This document shows, one piece after another, positions 50,712-60,497 of a stretch of 64,000 nucleotides of DNA. The stretch's first letter is position 1. Every line of letters begins with the position of its first letter. A program made the position numbers and the translations under genes. Source of the stretch: Allomuricauda sp. (GTDB taxonomy: Bacteria; Bacteroidota; Bacteroidia; Flavobacteriales; Flavobacteriaceae); assembly GCF_028280385.1 (NCBI RefSeq), contig NZ_JANQLX010000013.1, positions 103,805 to 167,804 of the forward strand, read 5' to 3'. The notes below the pieces were generated by a model. That model saw nothing but the letters and a program-made list of their open reading frames with translations. It had not been told where the DNA came from and made no database searches.

Positions 50712-53369
50712 CTAGTCGTAAATTTTATTGTTCCCATCCCCACCAGCGATTAGGAACGCTATTAAATCACTTAATTCCTTCTCATTTAAGCTATTTATTA
50801 AACCTGCCGGCATTGCGGATTGCGAAGATTCCTCAACTTTAATAATATCAGATTTTTTTATTGTGGTTGTAATGTCAGGAGAGAAGGGATTTATACTAAC
50901 TATTACTACGTCGTCTCTTTCTTCCACTGCTCTTCCTGAAATAGCATTGCCATTATTCAAATGATAAACAGTGTTCCGATACCGGTCAGAAACCGTTTCT
51001 GAAGGATTGACAATGGCTTCCGCAATGTCCTTAACCGAAAAACGTGTGCCTATTTGTGTCAACTCCGGCCCTGAATTGCCTCCAACACCTTTTATACTAT
51101 GGCACAAAACACACATTGATGCTCTATAAAAGTTTGCTCCGTTGGCAAAGTTGGCATCTTTTTTATTTTCATTAAATGCTTTCTCAACCATGGCAACTGT
51201 GTAGTTTTTTCCTGGCCCATCCGGCATTCTAAGATCTTTCATCAAATCTGCTTGTTGATTCATGGACTCACTGGATAAAGACTCGAAATACGCTCTTTCT
51301 TCATCTGGAACATTTTCCAAGGCTTTACGTTGAATAGCCTTTATAAAATTGGCATACTGTTTTCCCCCAGACTTTTTTAGGGCTCTATTATACCATCTGA
51401 AATAGCGCTCCCTCAAGGCTTTTGTCCAACCAGATTTTACTTCGCTTAAGCTTTTGGCATAGCTGATATTTTGCTGATTGGGCATATTGTTGAGCATGTT
51501 CTCCACATCCTTACCGTACTGATCACTTCTTTTGGTAATATCTCCCGATAGATACATTGATTTTAGATTGGACGTAATGGTGTCCATCTCCATTTTATGA
51601 ATTGTGGGTTCCAAAATTTCGGATGCGTCCAGATAACTCAACAGTTTTGTTATTTCCTTATTAAGATATTCCGATTCTTTTAAGTGATGTGGTAATAATT
51701 TAGTGGTAATGGCCCTTTGCAATGATGTATCAATGTTTTCATCGTTTCTGATGATCAACAGCTCCAGGGCTCTCAAAAAATCTATCTTTTCCATGGAGGT
51801 TAAATCTGTCCAATCCAACTGCATTAAAGCTTTTAGCGCCTCTACTCTATCGTTGTCTTCACCCTGATGGGCAATAGCAATTGCTAGAGCGATTTTTCTT
51901 AAAACACTTTCATCTTTGGCTACGTAATGTTTCCAAATAGCAACATCTTGATTTTCCAATGCTACTCTGGATGAAAATCGAATATACCTATCCCAATGAT
52001 CTAAATTTTCAACCAAAAAATCTATCTGTTCTGGACTTTTTATGCTTTGATAGCTCTCAATTTCCTTTCTAAGATTTCTTTCGTTTTTACCCAATTCGTT
52101 TGGAGTTGGTGTCCTAACTTCATTATTCAACTCTCCTGTATAGGTTAGTTTATATAAAGCGGACTCCAAACGCCTTCCCCCGGTCAAGAAGTACATGGCT
52201 CCGTCATTTCCCACAATTCCATTGGTCAACGGCAAGGGTACACCTGAAATAAACTCAGTGACTTCAGCCGTATAACTACTGCCTTGGGGTGTTAAACTTG
52301 CAAAATACATGGTACCATAACTCCAATCAAAAAGATAAAATCCATGCTGATAATATTCCGGGAATTTCAAGCCTTCGCCTTCCAAGAGACCCGTTGGAGA
52401 TCCTTGTCCTAAATTGGCAACACCAGGTAAGTTATCCGGGAATTCAGCATCAAACTTACCTGTGCCAGTACGCCAACCAAAATCGCCCCCACTTGTCAAA
52501 TGGCACAATCTAATAGGCCTATACCATGGCATTCCCATATCATATTCCATATCGGAATCGAACCCAAATAGTTCTCCATCAGGATTAAATGCGATATCGT
52601 ACGTATTTCTGAGTCCGACATTTAAAAGCGTCCAATCCTTGCCATCAAAATCAGTTTTAACCACCCAACCACCAGGTGCTTTTACGTCATTGGCGTGGCC
52701 ACTGGGGTCTTTAATAACTGGTAATAGATTATCCTCTCCCCAATTTTTGGGCACAACACTGCCAATATCTTCAGGAATATCGGTATGGTTTCCTAAAACC
52801 ATAAACAGTGATTGTCCGTCCGGTGCCAAAGTAATGTTGTGGGGACCATGTTCTCCCCAACCATTGAATAACCTTAAGGTGGTAACCGTGTCGAATTCAT
52901 CATCATTATTTGCATCGGTAATTTTATAAAAACCGCTTTGTATGTCTAAGTCATTTTCACTGCTTGCATTTACCAAAGCATACAATGTATTTTCATGCCA
53001 GAGTAAACCTTGCGCCATACCTAATTTGATATCAATTTGCTTAACAACCACGCTATCCAACTTGTTTTCTGCGCCGGGTAAGGTCACTCTATAAATAGTT
53101 CCAAATTGGTCAGAAGCATACAAACGTCCTTTGTCATCCTTGGTTACACTTACCCAAGATCCTTGTCCATGCGCCCCAGGGCTATATAATTTCTCAATTT
53201 TAAAACCTTCGGGGATGTTTATATCGTTCATGGTGATGTGTTCTGTGATAGGCCCAGAAAACTCTTCTTTACAAGAAAGAGTTACACCTAAAACCATGAT
53301 AACTACGGAGACCTTAAATAATTTTAAAACAAGATGTTGAGTGTTGGTCTTTTTGTGATGATGACGCAT
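50712..53369 (-). CDS. beta-propeller/cytochrome c lipoprotein
   Basis: The start is set at ATG 53367-53369 (MRHHHKKTNT), giving a lipoprotein signal with the lipobox VTLSC. The N-terminal ~400 residues form a sugar-dehydrogenase/PQQ-type beta-propeller (VTKDDKGRLYASDQFGTIYR, ITLAPDGQSLFMVLGNHTD). A helical HEAT-like middle follows. The C-terminal 130 residues are a cytochrome c domain with the heme motif CVLCH and a Met-containing SAMPAGLINSLNEKELSD, as in PVC/Bacteroidota heme-binding proteins. It probably oxidises a carbohydrate or alcohol at the outer membrane. It is a single gene, convergent with nhaC. Confidence 0.88.
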   Translation of the reverse strand: MRHHHKKTNTQHLVLKLFKVSVVIMVLGVTLSCKEEFSGPITEHITMNDINIPEGFKIEKLYSPGAHGQGSWVSVTKDDKGRLYASDQFGTIYRVTLPGAENKLDSVVVKQIDIKLGMAQGLLWHENTLYALVNASSENDLDIQSGFYKITDANNDDEFDTVTTLRLFNGWGEHGPHNITLAPDGQSLFMVLGNHTDIPEDIGSVVPKNWGEDNLLPVIKDPSGHANDVKAPGGWVVKTDFDGKDWTLLNVGLRNTYDIAFNPDGELFGFDSDMEYDMGMPWYRPIRLCHLTSGGDFGWRTGTGKFDAEFPDNLPGVANLGQGSPTGLLEGEGLKFPEYYQHGFYLFDWSYGTMYFASLTPQGSSYTAEVTEFISGVPLPLTNGIVGNDGAMYFLTGGRRLESALYKLTYTGELNNEVRTPTPNELGKNERNLRKEIESYQSIKSPEQIDFLVENLDHWDRYIRFSSRVALENQDVAIWKHYVAKDESVLRKIALAIAIAHQGEDNDRVEALKALMQLDWTDLTSMEKIDFLRALELLIIRNDENIDTSLQRAITTKLLPHHLKESEYLNKEITKLLSYLDASEILEPTIHKMEMDTITSNLKSMYLSGDITKRSDQYGKDVENMLNNMPNQQNISYAKSLSEVKSGWTKALRERYFRWYNRALKKSGGKQYANFIKAIQRKALENVPDEERAYFESLSSESMNQQADLMKDLRMPDGPGKNYTVAMVEKAFNENKKDANFANGANFYRASMCVLCHSIKGVGGNSGPELTQIGTRFSVKDIAEAIVNPSETVSDRYRNTVYHLNNGNAISGRAVEERDDVVIVSINPFSPDITTTIKKSDIIKVEESSQSAMPAGLINSLNEKELSDLIAFLIAGGDGNNKIYD

Positions 53370-53683
53370 ATGAAGTTTTTTGTGCTTAAGCTGTTCCGCA
53401 CTTGGAAAAAGTCGTGCAAACTGTGCTACGCCCATAAATTGAAACAACCCTGCTTTAGTATCTAGTCAACTTTGAATCAAATTACGGGAAAATAATGGGG
53501 TTTGTGCAATAGGCATTAAAATATCCCAAAAACAATCAATCATTCCTTAACAATACATGTTACTTTTTGGGAGATTTATTTAAAAATCAACAGTGTTGCC
53601 CCGCGTTTTTTGAACAGATGAAAATACGCTTATTCCCCCAATAATTTACCCCTAAATCCCCTCTCAATTTTGAAGTCAAGTCC

Positions 53684-53691
53684 TAAATTTG
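53684..53691 (+). promoter_or_regulatory. -7 element of the AhpC-type peroxiredoxin gene
   Basis: TAAATTTG matches TAnnTTTG; the ATG at 53718 follows 26 bp later. Confidence 0.55.
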
Positions 53692-53717
53692 TGTACCCAA
53701 AAAAGCACAAAAATATT

Positions 53718-54362
53718 ATGACATTAGTTGGTAAAAAATTTCCAAATTTAGAGGTCAATGCAATTGACAAAACAGGTGTAACGGTCAAAATGAACATCCT
53801 AAAAAAAGCCCAGGAGTCGAACAAAAAAGTTGTTCTTTTCTGGTATCCGAAGGATTTCACTTTTGTATGCCCTACGGAACTGCATGCCTTTCAAAACGCT
53901 TTGGACGAATTCGAGAAAAGAAACACCCTAGTAATCGGTGCATCTTGCGATACGGCCGAAGTTCACTTTGCGTGGTTAAACACCGAAAAGCGAAATGGCG
54001 GAATTGAAGGCATTACCTATCCCTTGGTGGCCGACAGTAATAGAAACCTGGCTTCCATTCTGGGGATTTTGGACATTACCAATGAGAAATACGATGAAGA
54101 AACCAAGGTGTTTACCGTTGAAGGTGACAATGTAACCTACAGGGCCACTTACCTTATTGACGAGGAAGGGACAATTTTCCATGAAAGTGTAAACCACATG
54201 CCCCTTGGACGTAACATCATGGAATTTGTACGACTTATTGACGCCTATTCCCATGTTCAGGAAAAAGGTGAGGTTTGCCCGGCCAACTGGCAAGACGGGG
54301 AAGAAGCCATGCACGCGGATAGAAGTGGTGTGGCAGAATACCTCTCCAAACACGCTAATTAA
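53718..54362 (+). CDS. ahpC: AhpC-type 2-Cys peroxiredoxin
   Basis: The start is placed at ATG 53718 (MTLVGKKFPNLEV); an upstream ATG at 53670 lies before the -7 promoter element, so it would not be transcribed. The peroxidatic Cys51 is in FTFVCPTELHAF and the resolving Cys in KGEVCPANWQDGE, both typical of AhpC. It reduces H2O2 and organic peroxides in the cytoplasm. It is monocistronic, ending at a strong terminator, with a second peroxidase gene (tpx) directly after it. Confidence 0.93.
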   Translation: MTLVGKKFPNLEVNAIDKTGVTVKMNILKKAQESNKKVVLFWYPKDFTFVCPTELHAFQNALDEFEKRNTLVIGASCDTAEVHFAWLNTEKRNGGIEGITYPLVADSNRNLASILGILDITNEKYDEETKVFTVEGDNVTYRATYLIDEEGTIFHESVNHMPLGRNIMEFVRLIDAYSHVQEKGEVCPANWQDGEEAMHADRSGVAEYLSKHAN

Positions 54363-54396
54363 GCGATTGAATTTTTCGCGCCCGAAAAGAAGTAAG

Positions 54397-54430
54397 GACC
54401 CGTTTGAAAAAATTTTCAAACGGGTCTTCT
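54397..54430 (+). terminator. intrinsic terminator after the peroxiredoxin gene
   Basis: GACCCGTTTGAAAA (54397-54410) and TTTTCAAACGGGTC (54413-54426) form a perfect 14-bp stem with a 2-nt nominal loop, followed by TTCTTTTT. Confidence 0.92.
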
Positions 54431-54486
54431 TTTTCCTATCCTACTTTTGGATTATTTAGTAATTTCAACTTCTCAAATAAAAAACA

Positions 54487-54993
54487 ATGGCAGCAATTAC
54501 ATTAGGCGGCAACCCCGCAAACACCATAGGAAATTTACCAGAAGTAGGCTCCCAGGCCCCTGCTTTTAGCTTGACCAAGTCTGACATGTCCACTGTAACT
54601 TTGGGCAATTATGCAGGAAGTAAAGTGGTACTCAACATTTTCCCCAGCGTGGATACTGGAACCTGTGCGCAATCTGTACGACAGTTTAATGAGGAGGCAG
54701 CAGAATTGGATGGCGCCAAGGTGCTTTGCATATCCAAAGATCTTCCTTTTGCGCAAACCAGGTTTTGTGGTGCAGAAGGAATTGAAAATGTTGAAATGCT
54801 TTCCGATTATAAAACTGGGAATTTTGGCAAGGATTACGGAATCACTTTTGCAGACAGTGCATTTGAATCCCTTTTATCCCGCTGCGTAGTGGTACTGGAT
54901 GCCCAAGGAGTGGTGCGCTACACGGAGCAAGTTGGGGAAACAGGGGACGAACCCAATTACAAAGCTGCTCTAGAAGCCTTAATGGATGCCTAA
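54487..54993 (+). CDS. tpx: thiol peroxidase
   Basis: This 168-residue atypical 2-Cys peroxiredoxin has the peroxidatic Cys in PSVDTGTCAQSVRQFNEE and the resolving Cys in LPFAQTRFCGAEG, the Tpx spacing. It reduces lipid and alkyl hydroperoxides with thioredoxin as donor. It overlaps dgkA by 8 bp and shares its transcription unit. Confidence 0.96.
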   Translation: MAAITLGGNPANTIGNLPEVGSQAPAFSLTKSDMSTVTLGNYAGSKVVLNIFPSVDTGTCAQSVRQFNEEAAELDGAKVLCISKDLPFAQTRFCGAEGIENVEMLSDYKTGNFGKDYGITFADSAFESLLSRCVVVLDAQGVVRYTEQVGETGDEPNYKAALEALMDA

Positions 54994-55351
54994 GGAGTCC
55001 TTTCTGGTCAATAGGATCAAAAGTGTGGGCTATGCCTTCAAAGGTCTGTTCTTGCTCCTACGGACGGAGGCCAGTATCAAAATTCAGTTTGTCATTGCCT
55101 TGATCATGACCGGGGCGGGATTCTACTTTGGGATCTCCCGATTGGAATGGATTGCGCAACTATTGGCCATTGGTTTGGTAATGGGCATTGAAGGGCTCAA
55201 TACGGCAGTGGAAAAAATATCGGACTATGTGCAGCCCAACCAAGATTCAAAAATTGGGTTTATAAAGGACATTTCCGCAGGGGCGGTCATGGTGGTATCC
55301 ATAATTGCCACCATAGTTGGCCTAATAATTTATGTGCCAAAATTTATATAG
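54986..55351 (+). CDS. dgkA: diacylglycerol kinase (prokaryotic DgkA type)
   Basis: This 121-residue protein has three membrane helices. The signature LLLRTEASIKIQFVIAL contains the conserved E-x-N/S-x-x-I-Q/H part, and VMGIEGLNTAVEKISDYV carries the catalytic Glu and the E-x-x-N-T-A-x-E motif. It phosphorylates diacylglycerol or undecaprenol. Its start lies inside the tpx gene (8-bp overlap). Confidence 0.94.
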   Translation: MPKESFLVNRIKSVGYAFKGLFLLLRTEASIKIQFVIALIMTGAGFYFGISRLEWIAQLLAIGLVMGIEGLNTAVEKISDYVQPNQDSKIGFIKDISAGAVMVVSIIATIVGLIIYVPKFI

Positions 55352-55378
55352 TGACATCCGGTGCCCTACCAAGCATCG

Positions 55379-55386
55379 TAAATTTG
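55379..55386 (+). promoter_or_regulatory. -7 element of ftsK operon
   Basis: TAAATTTG matches TAnnTTTG and lies 25 bp before the ftsK ATG at 55412. Confidence 0.55.
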
Positions 55387-55411
55387 TAAATTAGCCCCGT
55401 TATTGACAAGC

Positions 55412-57781
55412 ATGGCAAAGAAGAGGACAAAATCCAAACCTAAATCCACCAAAAAGAGCTTTTCATTTAAACTGTCCAAACAAAACAAGATTATTTTGGG
55501 CAGTTTGCTCATTGTGCTCAGCATTGCCCTGTTCTTCTCCTTTATGTCCTATTATTTTACTTGGCAGGAAGACCAAAGTCTGCTGACCGAATTCAGGGAC
55601 CGCAACAAAGAAGCCAGTAACCTTTTGAACAAATTCGGGGCCGCTGTGAGCCATTTCTTTATGTATAGGGGCTTTGGATTGGCTTCTTTTGCCTTCCCCC
55701 TATTATTGGCCGTTACGGGCCTTTATCTCTTCTTGGGCTTGAATGGGAAGGGGCTGGTGAACAAATGGATTTGGGGTCTGACCGGGATTATATGGGTTTC
55801 CATAGCCTTGGGGTTCTTTGCCATGGAGCAACCCTTATTGGGCGGTCTGATTGGATATGAAATGAATGACTTCCTCCAGGATTATACGGGCAAAATTGGG
55901 GTATTTCTCATTTTAGTCTTTATGCTGATGGTCATTCTAGTGCGACTTTTCAATTTTAGTCCCGAAGGTATCGGCAACTTCTTTAGAGCCCAAAGACAAC
56001 ATCTAAAAAAGGACTTTAAAAATACCGAGTCGCCAGAAGCGGAAGTAGTTCTGGGCGACCAAAGTATCTCATTGAGCACAGAACCTTCAGAACCTGAAAT
56101 TGTAGATACCTATACCCATAAAAAAGATATTCCAGTGCTCAATCCAGAGGCGGGATTGGACGTAAATCTTCCAAAGGAAGAAGAAACCGACATCGCCCTC
56201 AAAGTGGAGACCGTTAAGGAAGAAAAAGAGGAAAAGGGCAACAAGGCCGCCAAACTGGTGAAGGACTTTGGTGAATTCGACCCCAAGTTGGAATTGGGCA
56301 ATTATAAATTCCCGACCTTGGATCTTTTGGAACCTCATGGAGCCACCGGCGGAATCACCATCAACCAAGAAGAGCTTGAAGAAAACAAAAACCGGATTGT
56401 AAGTACCCTAAAGAACTATAAAATTGGGATTGCGCAAATCAAAGCGACCATTGGCCCAACGGTAACCCTCTATGAAATTGTACCGGAAGCCGGAATCCGA
56501 ATTTCCAAAATCAAAAACCTTGAAGACGACATAGCCTTGTCACTGGCTGCACTGGGCATCCGGATAATTGCCCCTATTCCTGGTAAGGGCACCATAGGAA
56601 TTGAGGTTCCCAACAAAAATGCTTCGGTGGTTTCCATGCGTTCCGTAATCGCATCCAACAAATTTCAAAAAGCCGAGATGGAACTGCCCATTGCCTTTGG
56701 GAAGACCATCAGCAACGAAACTTTTGTGGTGGACTTGGCCAAAATGCCACACATGCTCATGGCAGGAGCCACGGGTCAGGGAAAATCCGTGGGGTTGAAT
56801 GCTGTAATTACTTCCCTGCTCTACAAAAAACATCCGGCAGAGATCAAGTTTGTGCTGGTAGACCCCAAAAAAGTGGAACTTACCCTTTACAACAAAATTG
56901 AAAGACATTTTCTGGCCAAATTACCAGATTCCGAAGATGCCATTATCACGGATAATACCAAGGTCATCAACACCCTCAACAGCCTTTGTATTGAAATGGA
57001 CAACCGCTATGAGCTGCTTAAAACGGCCATGGTAAGGAACATCAAGGAATACAATGTAAAGTTCAAGGCCAGGAAGCTTAACCCAAATGATGGGCACAAG
57101 TTCCTACCTTATATTGTCCTGGTCATTGATGAGTTTGCCGATTTGATCATGACGGCAGGGAAGGAAGTGGAGGCCCCTATTGCCCGTTTGGCCCAATTGG
57201 CCCGAGCCATAGGAATTCATTTGATTATTGCCACCCAGAGACCATCGGTCAACGTGATCACAGGTATCATCAAGGCCAACTTCCCAGCGCGGATAGCATT
57301 TAGGGTAACCTCCAAGATAGACTCCCGGACCATTTTGGATGCCCAAGGTGCCGACCAGCTTATTGGAAGGGGGGATATGTTGTTCACACAAGGCAATGAT
57401 GTCACCCGACTTCAGTGCGCTTTTGTGGATACCCCAGAAGTGGCAAAAATTACGGAGTACATTGGATCACAGCGGGCCTACCCAGATGCCCATCTACTGC
57501 CAGAATATGTGGGAGAGGATTCTGGCACGGGTATTGATTATGACATTTCGGATAGGGATGCCATGTTCCGGGAAGCGGCGGAAGTAATCGTCAATGCACA
57601 GCAAGGTTCAGCCTCCCTCATCCAACGAAAATTAAAATTAGGATATAACAGGGCGGGAAGGATCATTGATCAATTGGAAGCCGCCGGAATTGTAGGGCCT
57701 TTTGAAGGTAGTAAGGCGCGTCAAGTATTGGTTCCCGACATTTTTGCCCTAGATCAACTTTTAGAAAATGAGACAAAATAA
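55412..57781 (+). CDS. ftsK: FtsK/SpoIIIE DNA translocase
   Basis: The start is placed at ATG 55412 (MAKKRTKSKPKSTKK), about 789 residues. Four N-terminal membrane helices (residues 25-190) are followed by an acidic linker. The motor domain has Walker A MAGATGQGKSVGLNAV and Walker B IVLVIDEFADLIM. The C-terminal gamma winged helix (SASLIQRKLKLGYNRAGRII) reads KOPS-like polarity sequences. It pumps chromosomal DNA through the septum and activates dimer resolution. lolA, an LptF/G permease gene and ribBA follow closely on the same strand. Confidence 0.97.
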   Translation: MAKKRTKSKPKSTKKSFSFKLSKQNKIILGSLLIVLSIALFFSFMSYYFTWQEDQSLLTEFRDRNKEASNLLNKFGAAVSHFFMYRGFGLASFAFPLLLAVTGLYLFLGLNGKGLVNKWIWGLTGIIWVSIALGFFAMEQPLLGGLIGYEMNDFLQDYTGKIGVFLILVFMLMVILVRLFNFSPEGIGNFFRAQRQHLKKDFKNTESPEAEVVLGDQSISLSTEPSEPEIVDTYTHKKDIPVLNPEAGLDVNLPKEEETDIALKVETVKEEKEEKGNKAAKLVKDFGEFDPKLELGNYKFPTLDLLEPHGATGGITINQEELEENKNRIVSTLKNYKIGIAQIKATIGPTVTLYEIVPEAGIRISKIKNLEDDIALSLAALGIRIIAPIPGKGTIGIEVPNKNASVVSMRSVIASNKFQKAEMELPIAFGKTISNETFVVDLAKMPHMLMAGATGQGKSVGLNAVITSLLYKKHPAEIKFVLVDPKKVELTLYNKIERHFLAKLPDSEDAIITDNTKVINTLNSLCIEMDNRYELLKTAMVRNIKEYNVKFKARKLNPNDGHKFLPYIVLVIDEFADLIMTAGKEVEAPIARLAQLARAIGIHLIIATQRPSVNVITGIIKANFPARIAFRVTSKIDSRTILDAQGADQLIGRGDMLFTQGNDVTRLQCAFVDTPEVAKITEYIGSQRAYPDAHLLPEYVGEDSGTGIDYDISDRDAMFREAAEVIVNAQQGSASLIQRKLKLGYNRAGRIIDQLEAAGIVGPFEGSKARQVLVPDIFALDQLLENETK

Positions 57782-57785
57782 TACC

Positions 57786-58433
57786 ATGTTCAAAAAACTA
57801 CTGCTCTTTACGGGGCTTTTTACCTTTGGAATTGCTTCTTATGCACAAAACACGGGCAAGGCCAAGGCACTTTTGGATGAAGTGTATGCCAAGGCCATGA
57901 GCTATGACAACATCTTTATCGATTTTAAATATGGCTTGGAAAACACCGAGGCCAACATCAAACAGGAATCCAGCGGAAATGTTACCCTAAGTGGCGATAA
58001 ATATCTTTTGGATTATTTAGGAGCCCAAGTGATGAGTGATGGCAAAAAAGTACATACCATAGTGCCGGAAAATGAAGAGGTGACCATTGATGACATTACC
58101 GAAGACGATAACAATATAACGCCTTCAAAAATGTTGACTTTCTACAAAACCGGTCATAATTACGCATGGGACATCCTCCAAAATGTGGGCGGACGAAAAA
58201 TCCAATATGTAAAACTGACCCCTATTGATTCCAATACCGAAATAAAGTCCATTTTATTGGGTGTGGATATGGGCACCAAGCATATTTACAAGCTTATCCA
58301 AACCGGTCATAACAGTACAAAAACCACCATTACCGTTAATTCTTTCAAAACCAATCAGCCATTGTCGAGTACTCTGTTTACCTTTAACGCGAAAAAATAC
58401 GAGGACGACGGATACTATATTATAAGAAATTAG
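57786..58433 (+). CDS. lolA: LolA-like outer-membrane lipoprotein carrier
   Basis: The start is set at ATG 57786 (MFKKLLLFTGLFTFGIASYA), a signal peptide; an ATG at 57768 lies inside ftsK. The mature protein has the LolA beta-barrel-like pattern (KAKALLDEVYAKAMSYDNIF, then GNVTLSGDKYLLDYLGAQVM and MTYDGK-type VMSDGKKVHTIVPE). It shuttles lipoproteins across the periplasm. It lies 4 bp after the ftsK stop, a common gene order in Bacteroidota. Confidence 0.9.
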   Translation: MFKKLLLFTGLFTFGIASYAQNTGKAKALLDEVYAKAMSYDNIFIDFKYGLENTEANIKQESSGNVTLSGDKYLLDYLGAQVMSDGKKVHTIVPENEEVTIDDITEDDNNITPSKMLTFYKTGHNYAWDILQNVGGRKIQYVKLTPIDSNTEIKSILLGVDMGTKHIYKLIQTGHNSTKTTITVNSFKTNQPLSSTLFTFNAKKYEDDGYYIIRN

Positions 58434-58436
58434 GCA

Positions 58437-60494
58437 TTGAAGATACTTGACCGGTATATATTATCAAGGTTTCTTTACAACTTCTTCAGCTCCTTCTGCA
58501 TCCTTATTGTCATATTCATTTTTCAGGGAATATGGCTGTTTATAGATGATTTGGCAGGTAAGGGACTTGGCGTTGTGATCATTGCCAAGTTCATTTTTTA
58601 TTTTATCCCCACCCTGGTGGACAAGGTCTTACCGCTAACGGTGCTCCTCTCCTCCATCCTAACTTTTGGGACCTTTGCGGAAAACTATGAGTTTGCTGCC
58701 ATGAAGGCCTCGGGAATCTCGCTGCAGCGGGGTATGCGCAGCCTAATTGTGTTCGTGTTGTTTCTAGGGGTGGTTACTTTTTTCTTTGCGAACAACATCA
58801 TTCCCAAATCCGAACAAAAAATGTTCAACCTAAGGCGGAACATAGCCAAGGTAAAGCCAGCCGCTGCCATTACAGAAGGGGTTTTTAGCGATTTTGAGGG
58901 TACCGGTGAGGGCATGAACATCAAAGTGGATAAAAAGTATGGGGAACAAGATCGTTTTTTGGAGAATGTCATCATTCACAAGAAAACGAAGCAAGCTGTA
59001 AACAATACGGTTATAAAGGCCAAAACCGGGGAACTGATCAGCAGTGAGGACTCGGATATCATCCAATTGGTGCTCAAAGATGGAAATTACTACGAAGAAC
59101 TAAAGCCCAAAGCCAGCAAAGACAAGCGCAAACATCCTTTTGCCAAGTCCCAATTCGAAACCTACACCATCAATATTGATATCTCGGAGCTCAACAACCA
59201 GGATTTGGAAGAAGATGGCAACATCACCACGGACAAGATGAAAAATGTGGTCCGTTTGGTGAAGGATATTGATTCCTTGGGCAAGAACAATCTGGAAAAA
59301 GTAGAGGCCTTTTCCAAAAATGTGATGACAAGAATGGGTGCCTTTCCCGTTCCGGCAAAACAGGACAGTCTTAGGGCAACAGAAGACCCAAAAAAGGAGG
59401 TGCTGGCACTTACCGATGAGCAAAAAGCCCAGTACGACAGCATTTCCACTATCAAGGAGTTTATCAAGACCCTACCGGACTGGCAACAATTACAAATTAT
59501 CAACGCCGCCAGAAATACCACCAAGGATGTGGTTTCCACAGTACTCTCCAAAAAAGAGGAACTACAGAAACGCTTTAAATTCTACAACAGCCATATTCTC
59601 TCCCTGCACAAAAAATATGCCCTGGCATTTTCTTGTATCATCCTGTTTTTTGTCGGTGCTCCCTTAGGTGCCATAATTCGCAAAGGAGGACTGGGATTGC
59701 CCATGGTTATTGCCATTATGTTGTTTTTGGCCTACTATTTTATTGGTGTTTTTGCGGGTAACTACTCAAAGGAGAACAACATTCATCCTGCCCTTGGAGC
59801 TTGGTTGTCCACCTTGATCATGTTGCCATTGGGCATTTCGCTTACGCGAAGAGCCACTGCAGACCGGGGACTCTTTGGAATAGGCCATGTTTTGGATGGC
59901 ATAAAAAATCTGTTCAAGAAAAAAGACGGGGACCAAAAAGAAGATGCTGTGGATTATGAAACTTCCCTAATCGAGTCTTCTCCAGAATACCTAAAGCTTA
60001 TTGAACACGACAATCAAAAATTGATGGACATTGTCCAACGCTACGAGCAGTATAATTATGGCACTGAGGTTCGGAATACAGCGATTAAAATATTGGGTGT
60101 ACGAGGAATTTCCCTAGAGGAACTGCGTATGTCCGGGAAGCTAAGTCATCCCAAATATGAAGAAGGAAAAAAGTTACTGGGCGAATTTGAACGCAACTCA
60201 AAAATGGCCTTTATATTTTTCATGGTCAATATGGCAATTATACCCATTGCCGCCCTGCTACCGGAATTCAAATACAAGGAAGGGATTTTTGATATTGCAA
60301 GTGCAATACTTTCATTAGCAACGCTTACCTATATCATTTTAGGAGGAGTAAGCTATACCAGATTATACCGTCTTGTTAAAAACAGCATCAAGGTTATACC
60401 CTTTTTGATCTATGTGTTTGGTGCCATTTTCTATATTATTTTTGTCTTCTATTATAAGAGCGGTATCAAAGAAGAATTGAAGACCATTCGTTAA
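58437..60494 (+). CDS. LptF/LptG-family lipopolysaccharide export permease
   Basis: This 685-residue protein probably starts with TTG at 58437 (MKILDRYILSRFLYNFFSS), 3 bp after lolA. The N-terminal helices and PTLVDKVLPLTVLLSSILTF, FAENYEFAAMKASGISLQRG are diagnostic for the YjgP/YjgQ family; the jellyroll domain follows, then helices around residues 395-465. It is much longer than E. coli LptF or LptG because of an extra ~200-residue C-terminal region with more helices, as seen in other Bacteroidota. It would work with LptB to extract LPS from the inner membrane. Confidence 0.93.
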   Translation: MKILDRYILSRFLYNFFSSFCILIVIFIFQGIWLFIDDLAGKGLGVVIIAKFIFYFIPTLVDKVLPLTVLLSSILTFGTFAENYEFAAMKASGISLQRGMRSLIVFVLFLGVVTFFFANNIIPKSEQKMFNLRRNIAKVKPAAAITEGVFSDFEGTGEGMNIKVDKKYGEQDRFLENVIIHKKTKQAVNNTVIKAKTGELISSEDSDIIQLVLKDGNYYEELKPKASKDKRKHPFAKSQFETYTINIDISELNNQDLEEDGNITTDKMKNVVRLVKDIDSLGKNNLEKVEAFSKNVMTRMGAFPVPAKQDSLRATEDPKKEVLALTDEQKAQYDSISTIKEFIKTLPDWQQLQIINAARNTTKDVVSTVLSKKEELQKRFKFYNSHILSLHKKYALAFSCIILFFVGAPLGAIIRKGGLGLPMVIAIMLFLAYYFIGVFAGNYSKENNIHPALGAWLSTLIMLPLGISLTRRATADRGLFGIGHVLDGIKNLFKKKDGDQKEDAVDYETSLIESSPEYLKLIEHDNQKLMDIVQRYEQYNYGTEVRNTAIKILGVRGISLEELRMSGKLSHPKYEEGKKLLGEFERNSKMAFIFFMVNMAIIPIAALLPEFKYKEGIFDIASAILSLATLTYIILGGVSYTRLYRLVKNSIKVIPFLIYVFGAIFYIIFVFYYKSGIKEELKTIR

Positions 60495-60497
60495 TTA